The notes under the pieces: model-generated
Seen by the model: the letters and a program-made list of their open reading frames with translations, nothing else
Database searches by the model: none
Told to the model about the DNA's origin: nothing
Part shown: positions 1 to 10,100 of the stretch, piece after piece
Layout of the letters: every line of letters starts with the position of its first letter
Position numbering within the stretch: the stretch's first letter is position 1
Assembly: GCA_964036155.1 (NCBI GenBank)
Contig: OZ038423.1
Location: 43,911,249 to 43,975,248 of the forward strand
Direction: 5' to 3'
DNA from: Diploscapter coronatus
Taxonomy: Eukaryota > Nematoda > Chromadorea > Rhabditida > Rhabditidae
DNA: 64,000 nucleotides
Position numbers and translations under genes: made by a program

Positions 1-1823
1 GCTGCAAGTCGTAGGGCGATAGAATTGCAATGTCTGCGCCGTCAATCCCATTGCTGAATTCAAATAAATTGTATATTCAAATTCAATTTTAATAAAAAAT
101 GATCCAAATTACTCGAATTCTGCAGTTGCACTATAACTAGGTACGATATAATTTTAGACGAAACAAGTGATTCCATACCTTAGCATTAGGCTGATCATCC
201 GAAGTGCCATTTCAGCCTCGCCCTCATTCTTCAGTCCAGTTCCTTGACGCGACTCGTGTTCGTCGGAATGGATCCAAACATTTTGCGAGCTGAAGCCGGA
301 CTGAGCAAGGAAATTTTTGACGAGCATGTGACGGTCAGCTGAAAAAATATTGATAGAATTATGACGATTCTAGTGTAAAGTAAGGTTTTTCGAGATTTCA
401 CCTCCGAAGATGTTTAATTCAAGTAAACATTTGAATCTTGTAGATCTCCAAACAAATTTGATCATTATAACTTCGAACCGGGCAATCTTGATTGTGTACG
501 ATCCGAAAGACAGGACTTTTATCTGGACTACACGAACCATTTTCTTTGACAGCAGGGCTGTTCGGAATTCCGACATCTGCATCCTTTCTAACCTTATCTT
601 CACACACTCATTCGTTATTTCTCCCTTTTCGACTCGTCTTTTCGAAATTCCGAAGCTAGAGAACAGGGGAAGAGGTCTCGGGGAAAATAGAGAGAGAGAG
701 CCCAGCGCGAGTCTATTTAAAAAAAGAAAAAGGCTCGGAATTTCAAACCTCCCTTTCAAGAAGGATAGGGTCGTATACAGTCCAAATAAAAAGTCGTTTT
801 TTCGAGTTGTGCACAATCCAGGTTGCCCTTCGAACCTTTTAAAGTTATAAATCTGATAGGTTTCAAAACAACAACATAGCACCTTTCAAAGTACAAGAAA
901 ATTCCCAAAATAACTAAAAAAACCTATCGAATTTTACATATCAAAGGATATTTTTCTTTATTTTTGTTTTGGCATACCTTCATCAACCACTGTCTGGAGA
1001 CGTCCTTGATAGAACAGGTGATTTGGGGTCTGGCAAATCACCACAGGCATCCGATACTGCGATTTCAGCCAAGTTCGTGGAACGTCCCTCTGTTGTAGAC
1101 AATGCAGAAGGAAGGACGTCGTAAACCCTCGTCTGGCTGCCTGAAAAATATCAGAATCTTCCAAATATGTTATTAAAAAACACGATGTTAGTGACGTAGA
1201 AAGAGGTCATTAGGTCCAACACGGGGAAAAATGGGCAGAACTTATTCTCCTCACCTTTCTCCTTTTCGAAAAGGAAAGGGAAGAGTACTCGATTTTTCGA
1301 AACGGGAAAGAACAAGAATAATAAGCTCCGGCTACTTTTCCCTGGCAGAGTTTCAATAACCGTTTATTTTCCGCGTCACTAATAAATACAGGATCTTTCA
1401 AATATATATTCCTAGTTTGCTTTTTGGATAAAAAGCTTAAAATCTATTTGAATGTGCGTTTCATTTAATACTATCACGCTAAAGTTGAGAAGATATTTTT
1501 AAATTAGATTTCTCTTCGGAAATTAGAAGATGCCAATAAATATTCATCAAAGTTGTTTGAGGTGATTTTTTTAATTGTTAATCTAATATAATTCCCACCT
1601 GCCGGCTTAGTACGACAGGCTTCAACTGATTAGTGTCGCCGCAAATCACGATTTTCGGCGGATTGTGGTATGCTAGCGGCTGGCGAGTTTCTGCGACTGT
1701 TGAAAATCCAGTTTCATCCATGATGACGAACGAGGGGTGGAAGTCCGAGAGCAGCTCAACTGTGGATGTTGAATTGGTGACGACGATGACCTTGTGCTCA
1801 CGAACAATGTCGCTTTCGTGCTT
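1..1823 (-). CDS. UPF1-like superfamily 1 helicase, C-terminal part (partial at left edge, 5' end missing)
   Basis: Minus-strand exons 1823-1599, 1140-978, 338-179 and 53-1 join in consistent phase and continue past the left edge. In order they show a Walker B-like strand (FVIMDETGFST), the motif CGDTNQLKPVV (usual family form GDxxQLxPxV), LKSQYRMPVVICQTPNHLFY (usual form QYRMHPxIxxFPNxxFY), an NEGEAEMAL segment and DIAILSPYDLQ, the family's D-I-x-V-I-T-P-Y-x-x-Q motif. This order is typical of SF1B helicases related to UPF1/SMUBP2, enzymes that unwind RNA or DNA using ATP. Odd points: the expected Walker A (GPPGTGKT) exon is not found upstream. A candidate upstream exon at 2032-2146 has good splice borders and ends in the right phase, but carries an in-frame TAA. 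The gene may be broken or mis-modelled. Family assignment is firm; the exact paralogue is unknown. Confidence 0.8.
460..860. repeat. Foldback (inverted-repeat) element inside a helicase intron
   Basis: The left arm (about 472-545) and the right arm (about 768-850, reverse-complemented) share the order TTATAACTT, CGAA, GGGCAA, GATTGTG, ACGA and GACTTTT. A second matching pair around GGAATTCCGA and TCGGAATTTC lies further in. It sits wholly in the intron between helicase exons 978-1140 and 179-338. The imperfect arms explain why long open frames (about 146-170 codons) appear on both strands here. It looks like an old non-autonomous element. Confidence 0.5.
1221..1343. repeat. Short foldback element in a helicase intron
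   Basis: GGGGAAAAATGGGCAGAACT at the left matches, reverse-complemented, the segment ending in CTTTTCCCTGG at the right. At the centre is the palindrome CCTTTTCGAAAAGG. It lies in the intron 1141-1598. Arms are imperfect and no target-site duplication was identified. Confidence 0.45.
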
Positions 1824-2301
1824 CTGAAATTCACTGAATTATTAAATAAGATATATAGGTGTTTTTGATTTGATAAGCAAATTTCTCGTATTGTTATCAA
1901 TTCGTTTTATCAACTCAGATTGTAAAAATAGATTAATTTAATTTTAGAATATGGATATTTTTCGGTAAATTCGCTTTTCCTATCGTATTTTTAAGAAAAA
2001 TTCGAATGAATTGTCTATTTGAAATACTCACGATTTTGATGGATAACTGCAGATTGCTGGTCAAAAGGTGTTGATTCAGTTCGAATATGACGATTTAGAC
2101 GTCGGGATTTGTCCAATTTAGATGGACATTATTTGAGATACGATATCTGAAAATTCGAATGTAGTTTGAAAATCGATTTGAGGATAAAAATAGATTAACG
2201 GTTTTGCTTTGAGAGATGTTTAGAGGAAATGGTTGTCAAATGGAAGAGTCAGAGAAAGAATGGTCGCCCACAAGAAAGGAAAAAAATAAGCATTTAAAAT
2301 A

Positions 2302-2954
2302 TAGGGACCGCCAGCCATTTTGCCAAATTCATTCTGGTACCATGTTTTCTACATTTTTCAGGGGCTGAGGTGCCCCTCTAATCATCCCCACCGAAAAAAC
2401 CGCGAAAAAATACGTTACTGATAAAAAATTTGATAAAATTTAACGCGAAAAATCGGAAAAATCGCTCCTTTTCGTGGACAAGGGAAAGGGGCGTGGCTTA
2501 TCTGCAAAAGACACTATGCCGCTCGCTCTCCCCTTTCTTTTCCTGCCTTTGAGGATCTTTTTCTCTGCACTCTCCTCCATTTCAGCATTGGCTTCTTTTA
2601 TATTTCGCGGGTTATCAGGATCTCAGTTGCTCTACGCAGGATTTTTCTGATTTTTACATATTTTGTACGTCAACTAGGTGTACCGATTAATCCAAAAAAA
2701 AAAGTGCCTTTTTTATAACTCGAAATATTAGCATTGTCGTAATTTGGTGTGCATTTGACGCGCATTTGCGGACTTCTTTTGCACACAATCAATAAATCGA
2801 TATCACCACGTGAAAGAGCGGTATCGAATTGTATAGTAGGTACCGATCAATTATGAAAAACAAATAAAATAAGAAATATTTGCGATAATCGAAAGGGCTA
2901 TCAACTATGGACACTTTTGAATCCAGTGAAAGGAGCGGGGCTTGGCGGTCCCTA
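2302..2954. mobile_element. MITE-like element with TAGGGACCGCCA terminal inverted repeats
   Basis: The left end reads TAGGGACCGCCAGCC and the right end, reverse-complemented, TAGGGACCGCCAAGCC. That is a 12-bp perfect match extended by GCC after a one-base offset. TA dinucleotides flank both ends (2300-2301 and 2955-2956), as expected for Tc1/mariner-type target duplication. It is 653 bp with no transposase frame, so non-autonomous. It contains GC-box-like GGGGCGTGGC and pyrimidine-rich stretches. It lies where the missing upstream helicase exons would be expected. Confidence 0.65.
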
Positions 2955-3119
2955 TATATAGCGAATGTCTTTCATATTAGTGTCAAGATTTATTCTGCAT
3001 AGTTTTTTTTTTAAATCCTAAGAAAAATGATTACACACATCGATTCAAAATAATATTATAAACAGCGTCAATTGATACACAAAAGACACTCCTTGACGTC
3101 TTATATAACTTCATCTAAC

Positions 3120-3557
3120 CATAATTTTTGGGGTAATTTTCTGGAAAGTTTTCTTAAGATTTGGATTTAATATGACATTAAAAAGTAGGTTCAAAGAGTG
3201 GGTAATTGCTACTTCATCACAAAAGGCGAAGAAACTGCAGTAATTTGTTGAAACCGAGAACAACGGGAAACTGCAGTCTAACAAAACCCACTCTTCCCCG
3301 ACTAAGCAATACCATTTATTCAAATTACAAATTTTACACAAATCAAAACATAGGAAAATGGAGTTGTTTTCGAATGCAACAGAGACCTCGAAAGTTCCGG
3401 CAAATTTATTATTTGGTGCATTCAACATGGGAATCAATAGTGACGAGAATTTTATGGGCAGTGTATCGTCCTTCTTCCCAAGAATGAGAAGAACCAACAG
3501 CGAGTGATCCAAGCTGCACACTAGTTTTATTCGCCCTTTTTCTCTGGCCAAAACAGT
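3120..3557 (-). CDS. Unassigned 146-codon exon, possibly of the neighbouring helicase gene
   Basis: A frame open for 146 codons is bounded at its upstream side by a TTCTAG acceptor at 3558-3559 and can end at a GTTAGA donor just below 3120. Both borders are in phase 0. The only initiator-like codon near its start is TTG, so it reads as an internal exon and not as a whole gene. The translation alternates hydrophobic and charged residues (for example FEVSVAFENNSIFLCFD and NKWYCLVGEEWVLLD), suggesting beta strands. No family was recognised. It could be an N-terminal exon of the helicase downstream, separated from it by the element at 2302-2954. Confidence 0.4.
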
Positions 3558-3786
3558 CTAGAATACTCAACTAATTCCCACTTTTTATTCGACCGTTTCT
3601 AGTTATTCACCATTTATTTCTTCTAAAATATTTACAGCAGCATACAATTTCATAATCAATATGAGAATTCAATGAAGCGACTCATAAGTTTGAAAGAAAT
3701 TAGGCAGAAAACTGAGAAATCTAAAAATTTGCACGATTTTCATTTTTCGATGAAAAATTTGAAAGAAGAAAAGCAGAAAAGTTGAA

Positions 3787-5998
3787 TCAATAGTTCCAAT
3801 AGCTCCAGTAAGGGTAACTATATCTGTAGGAAGAGTAGAAACTCGGCGTATATGGAGAATACCCTCTCCAGGAATAGCTATATGGATAGAAAGAATATCG
3901 AGAATACCCTCGATAATATGGGTTAATATAGCTCGAACGATGTGAGTAAGGACTATAGAGGTAGTCGCTAAATTTAAACCATTTTTATTGGTTCACACTA
4001 AAGATAATTAAACACAGATTCTCCGTAACTCTCGAAACTGCCCGGACCAGAGATAAAATTCAGCGTTGAGGGAGTTTCTGAGTGTTTTCTACCTATTTCG
4101 AACCCGTAGAACACGAATCCGGTGTCCGCTTTTCGATTTTCCCGCACCTTCCGGAGATGGGATCGGATCCGGAAACAAAAATCCGGAAGGTGCGGGAAAA
4201 TCGAAAAGCGGACACCGGATTCGTGTTCTACGGGTTCGAAATAGGTAGAAAACACTCAGAAACCCCCTCAACACTGAATTTTATATCTCTGGTCCGATCG
4301 CTTCCTTGAGATCGTCGAGAATTACGGAGAATATGTTTTAAAATCTTTACCTGTAGTAGTACCGGCTTTTTGGATAGTACATCGAGTAGAGAGGCGAGTA
4401 GTAAAGATAATGACGATTATACCTAAAAATGTAAACGGTTTTTCAAGCCGCTTTTCGGGAGCATGATTAACTACAAATAGCATTTTTGTCGCCTATCTTC
4501 ACTTTTGGAAAGAGAAGAAAAGTTTTCAAAACTCCGAAATTCCTGACTACCATGCTTGACTCTTCGCTGAGACTGCCTCCAAGGGGAGGGCCTATGCTTC
4601 CTAGGATAACATGTAAATGACGGAGAGATTTTCCGTAAATCTACAAAACCCTCTTCATTCTCTACTCCATAAATATGCTCTCCGTCATTTACCAATTATC
4701 ACTTCCTAGTCATATACTCACCAATAATCATCGTACCATTCCCAGTCTTTTCTCCATCTGTAAGGAGTCGTCTGCCAAACGGAGTGCCATTGGGGGCGGT
4801 ATCTCTCCGAGTAATATGTGCTGAGGTCGGGCACAGAGTAGGTGCGCGTCAGCTGAATTATGAAATTATTGGCAAGATAATAGTGTATTTTAATGAAGAT
4901 TAGCTTATAGCTGGACAAGTAGCCCATCTTCCGGCTAAGCAGGCCATGCTCTTACAGTGTAGTTGATAAAGCAGCGCACCCCAGAGGTGAGTGTGGTCAG
5001 GTACGATTTCTGACTGTGAGTCATGAGTTTTGGATAAACTAGTCACTCTTCCTACATTATTGATCGTATTAGGGCGAAAGATTGACCTCATTTTGTAGAG
5101 ATCAGCTCTTCATAAATCAATATTCCTATCCTTGCACACTCATTAGTAAGTATAAACTTTTTGTAAATTTGTAAAATGGGAAATTTATTCGATTTTTCAT
5201 TTTTATCGTGATCTTGATATTTTCGCATAGATGGTCATGAGAAATTTCTTTGATTAAAATGCTCCTGCATTTCTAGCCTTCAGCTATAAAATTTGCGAGC
5301 TCCTACGAGTTAATGTAAGTCAGATACATATATCCTAAGAGATCTTTGAGCTCTACGCTTTAATATGCGATTAGAGATTTGTTTTTTACATAATCTGAAA
5401 ATTGATCCCTATCCGCGATGTTTTCAACACAAAGAAGCTGTTTGCGTGGGTGCAGAATGCCAAAGGGCGATAAATGAGGAATTTTGGCAAAACAAGAGAC
5501 AAAAAGAAACGAGAAGGGGAGGAAAAAATAGACAGGTGTAAAGTTATCCAGTTCTATGGAGAGGGAAATAATAGCATGGTGAGAAGTATCAATGATTTGA
5601 TAAGAAAATATCAGAGATCAGTGACCGTATTCGCGAAACGCTTTGAACGTTCTCAGCGTCACATGAATACGAGCACAAAATTGATTAGATTTTTGACCCA
5701 TGGAATTTGTTAATTTCAGAAAGATTTGCAAATCCGAATATTTGTTGACTTGCTAAAGAAAAACACTGGGTTATTGAAATAAAAATAGCAGTGTTGACAG
5801 TATTTTTACAAAACTTCATAATATGAATTTTCTTTCAGAAAGCTAAAATCGGATATTTTGGAAAATTCAATCAAACTTGGCTATAGAGATCTAGCCTTCT
5901 TCCAGTGAAAATTGATTAGTGATAACAAATTGCTTACATAAGGTCCCGTACTGGGAAGAATGACGCTGCGCGACCGTACGATCGCGCTATCCGACATC
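3787..5998 (-). CDS. Tyrosine-rich protein (5' end not resolved)
   Basis: Five minus-strand exons join in phase: 5998-5938, 5013-4956, 4852-4722, 4422-4351 and 3967-3787 (stop 3789-3787). The last 83 or so residues are extremely rich in tyrosine, with serine, proline, arginine and tryptophan in runs such as YSRYSFYPYSYSW and YRYSYPYWSYWNY at the C-terminus. Upstream sit two related segments, RAASFFPVRDL and RTYSVPDLST. No signal peptide is visible because the first exon was not found. An ATG in exon 5998-5938 lies in a frame that does not join the next exon. Tyr-rich tails of this type occur in cross-linked extracellular or structural proteins, but the role is inference. No family is recognised. 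The final intron holds a 315-bp palindromic element. Confidence 0.6.
4018..4332. mobile_element. Palindromic foldback MITE in an intron of the Tyr-rich gene
   Basis: The ends read ATTCTCCGTAA and TTACGGAGAAT. The inner arms 4074-4154 and 4183-4263 are perfect reverse complements over about 81 bp around a 28-bp spacer. The outer arms match with substitutions and small insertions. There is no coding capacity. The intron, 3968-4350, is almost filled by the element. A target-site duplication is not clear (at most AT). Perfect inner arms suggest recent insertion or gene conversion. Confidence 0.8.
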
Positions 5999-7134
5999 CT
6001 GAAAAATCGTATTATTGCCAGAATAGACGATTTTGAAACAAAAATGCAGAAAACGGCTATAATAAGAATAGTTTGGAAGTCATACAACAGTGATATTCTC
6101 ATAAGAAAGGTTTAAAGAGTACGTGACAATATTGCAGATTTCAAGAAACTTAAAGAATTTCTCTTGAGTTAATTTCGTAAAAAATGCCGAAAGAATTTTT
6201 TCTGGAAGGGTTATAAGCTATCAAAATATGTGAGAATGTAAATGAAGAAAAATTGTAAAAAAGGTAATAACAAACACAGAAGTCGTCACTTCCATAAAGT
6301 TCTTGAAATCTCAGCATATGTTATTTCAGTAGAGTTTAATCGGTGTCTACCGAAATCAAGCAATCAGAAGTTTTTCTTATTCCTAGATCGGTTGGGACTT
6401 AGACAAAGGTAGTTTTATGTCCAGGTCGTTCTCTGAGGAAATAAGCTATGAAACTGATAAACGGCATAGATATCGGTGGAATGTAGCCATAAGGTCGACC
6501 TCATGCCAGATCCTGATAAAACACGCAGAATAAAAATAGCCCTTGGCATTTTGCGATAAAATTGCAAAGAAGATTTAGAAAATCATGAAAGAGTGTTGGA
6601 AAGTGAGAGGAAAAGAAGGAGGGTGATAAAAAGATAAGTGATGGACTCCTCATTCTCAACGGCACTGCAGCAGCTGTCCGAAGGTTAAATGGCAAAAATG
6701 CGAGCCCTGAAAAATCCCGAGGTAAAAAACTCCTCCTTTGTTTATCAAAAACACGTAAAACGGCATGCAAAAATCAATAAATCTGGAAATTTTTTATTGA
6801 AATTTATTTTTCAGCTGCAACATAAATTAAAATAGAGTACGCTAACAAATTAGCTGATGATGCGTAAAGTATTATTAAAATGATCTGATTTAAAGGAAAA
6901 TTGCCAATTTGGAAAACCTCGTAACATCGTAGCATACGAAATAGTGTGCAAAAAGATACCCTAGTCTATCTAACCCTTCACCTAACTCATACACTAAATT
7001 CAAAAATAATTCATTATTGAACAAAATCTTCAAAAATATAGCTTTGGCACATTTAAAATTAGACAAATATATTAGAAAATGTTTTGAGAGTGCAGTTTTA
7101 AACTGCACTGATTTTTATCTAGGAATATATTTTG
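5999..7134. other. Spacer between the Tyr-rich gene and the S28 peptidase 3' end
   Basis: AT-rich DNA in which no gene could be supported. One exon-like stretch on the minus strand follows a TTTTATCAG acceptor near 6510 and could encode GRPYGYIPPISMPF, compositionally like the Tyr-rich gene. No phase-compatible join to exon 5998-5938 was demonstrated. The missing 5' exon(s) of the Tyr-rich gene should lie in this interval. Confidence 0.3.
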
Positions 7135-10100
7135 TTAGCCCTGCTCCCACAATGATCTGCTGTGTTCATAGATCCAATTTCTGATTTGTTGCCTTTCGAA
7201 GTCACGAACTTCTTTCACCTAAGCATGAAGTGTTTTAAATAATAGTGTTTTCAGTTCATCTACAAAAGAATGAGGCGGAGCATGAGGGAGGCAAGTTGCA
7301 AAGAGTATGCAGCGTCTACCTCCTCACACTCCGCAATACAAATAGTAGCTTTTATATAGCCTTGTTTCACGCACCTCGTCAGTGTCTCGTGGGTGAGCTC
7401 CTCTCAAATCGTAGTGATGTGCGCCTCGTTCCAAAATCAAAGAGAACAAAGGTCCTTGACGATCTTCGTTGAACGAATAGCTTCCAACTGACCAAGGGTC
7501 AAACTTGCCATTTCTGTAAGATATATTCTGACTAAAGTGGAGTTTCTTCGATAAACCTACGAGAATATGATGTTGGTTGCAGTCGGGAAACTCGTTTTTC
7601 CATAATTTCTAGTAATCCAGTGCGGACGCATCTGACTGTCTTTTAATCCAAATCTATATTTGTTCAAATGGATTTATAGTATTCCGAACTAATCGTTTAT
7701 CAGTAAAAATTACTTATGTCTGCAGAAATGAAACTTATTCTTCAAAGTCAACGGACAGTTTATACCAAAAAATTCATGATGTGACCCCGTAGAACACGTA
7801 GGAAATAACATTTCTGTACAAGTCTAAAATTTGTCATGCCGCATCAATTTTACAACAAGTTTAAATTTAGTAGAATCATATAGAACGCATAGCTTATTCC
7901 CAAAAAGATGGAGATCGAAATAAAGGGAGAATGTCTGCGTCTCTCATGCGAACATGCTATTTCTTTTTTACCTTTGTAGAAAGCGCAGAAAATGAAAATC
8001 TCTCGTTTTCGATCTCCATGTTTTTGGGAATAAACCATAATAAAACTAATAAAATTTTTGAAAAATATCATTTATTATCTTTTACCTGATAAGTCCAAAC
8101 ATCTGCCTCACTAAACAAGGTAGGTGCTTTTTGCGGATTATTATATAATTTATTTTTTCGATGATTATGGTACAAATCAAAAACCTGAATTTACAATAAG
8201 ATAGATATTTATTAGTTTGATAAAAGTCTGCTTACAATCTTTAAATTTTCAACAGCTTCTTTATCGTCTTTTGCAACGTTTGCTAAGTGTTTACAGACCG
8301 CCTGATTGAAATTAGAATATATATATATTATAATTCTTATATAGTAGAGGTAATATAATACACTGCGGTGCAAAATATGTGATACACATCGTGTTTGGAT
8401 AAGTGTCTGGTTCACCCACTTTTACAGCACAAAATTCACTGAAAACTGGCACGGTTTCAAATCTTATGTGATTCAATATGAGTCAATTATCAGCAAATTT
8501 GATGTTATGCAGGAGAGTAAACCAGGCATAAAACCAAATATGAGGCGTCCCGCTTATGTTGCACCTCAATGTATCGCTATTGTAGCTAGCATTTATGATA
8601 CTCTACGTGGAAATTAAATTCCTTACAGCAACGGGCCAAACGGATAAAGGACCTGAGAATTGCACATCGTACGGATAATTTGATTGGGCCAAGTTAAAAA
8701 ATATGACTGCAACATCATGCATTGTTCAAGATTATTCGATGATGCTTACCATAAAGAAATTTAATTATTTTGTTTGCATCATCAGGGTTTCGGAGTTGAT
8801 ATTTTCTTGTAGAATAAAATAGATCACTTAGATAATTTCTTCCATCTTCTATAAATTTTAAAATATATCAAAAATCTTGACAAAAATAACAGGACCAGTT
8901 TTCGAAAGATTTCTCAAACTAGCAATCGAATTTTTAATAGCATCGTAATTACATCCCTCCGACAGAAACGTATTCATTATAACCTGCAAAATTGTAAAGT
9001 AATATTTTTCGAACAGCAATTTGTAAGCGAAATGACATAAAATCAAGATATAAGAAAAGAATGTGGCGAAGAACCTTTTTCCTACCATATCCACTCTCCC
9101 ACCTTCTCACTATTTGGTATTTCATGGGGCTAACAAATGATCTCTGTAAACGATGTATTCAAATAATCCTTTACCCTATCATAAGTTGTCGGTCTTGGAA
9201 AAGAATCAATAAAGCCATATACTGGAGCGGAAGACGCAATTGCACTAAAATTCGACGAAATTCAAATTTGAAAATATCGGGAGGGTTTCTCCTTATTTGA
9301 TATTTTTTCAGTAAGGAATTATTTTGATATTCTGATCAGGTTGCAATCATCAAAAGTCCCCAAAACGATCTCTATCTCCCAGGAACTATGAAAAATTGCA
9401 ATTTTAAATGAGAAAAAATCGATAGCGTGTCACATGAAGGAGAAAAAGAAACTCTAATTTCGACGCGCTATCTATTCATAAAAGGAACCGTTTTCGGGAT
9501 ATTCTTGAAAAATAGACACAATTTGACGATTACAACGTGATCACTACATCGAAATGACTCTGATTAAAAATCGCCGGAAATAAGGTGGACATCTCGAGCA
9601 GTTTTCTAGTTGGTAATATTTAAACGAAAATATTACGTTGGATAGAAAGTCCTGCACCAAAAATAACATCTTATAAATTTTTTGGTAACTTCATTAATAA
9701 TAGCAGTTATTCAACAATATAATCACCAAATATGTCCATCACCTTCGCCCATTTATTGGACAAATCGTTGATGTCCTGCGCCCAGTATTCAGGAGACTAG
9801 CACACGAAGAAGTTGTCGACTGCTGTTTTTAGGTCGTCGTCTTTGTCGATTTTTTTCTCTCGTAGGTGAAGCTTCAAAGGAGGGAATAAATGGTAGTCTG
9901 ACGGAGTGAGGCCCGGCGAATACGATGAATGGATGACCGGATGCCAGTCGAGCTTTGTGATCTTTTAGTGGGTGCCCGAAGCAACGTGTAGTCGCGCATT
10001 GTCATGCAGAAAGTGGACAATTGAGCGTCTTGGCCGTTTTTCTTGAATTACGCCGACCAATTTTTGAAGCTGATCGACGTAGATGGTAGCTGTGATAGTC

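Noticed and set aside
5474..5713. 79-codon plus-strand frame rich in Lys/Arg
   Set aside because: Lies in the intron between Tyr-rich exons 5938-5998 and 4956-5013; no splice or family support.
5938..5998. ATG in the first found Tyr-rich exon as the translation start
   Set aside because: That frame ends in phase 0, whereas the next exon needs two carried bases; only the alternative frame joins.
9356..9500. Possible further foldback (GATAGCGTGTC versus GACGCGCTATC)
   Set aside because: Only a 10-of-11 match with weak outer pairing; not enough to call an element.
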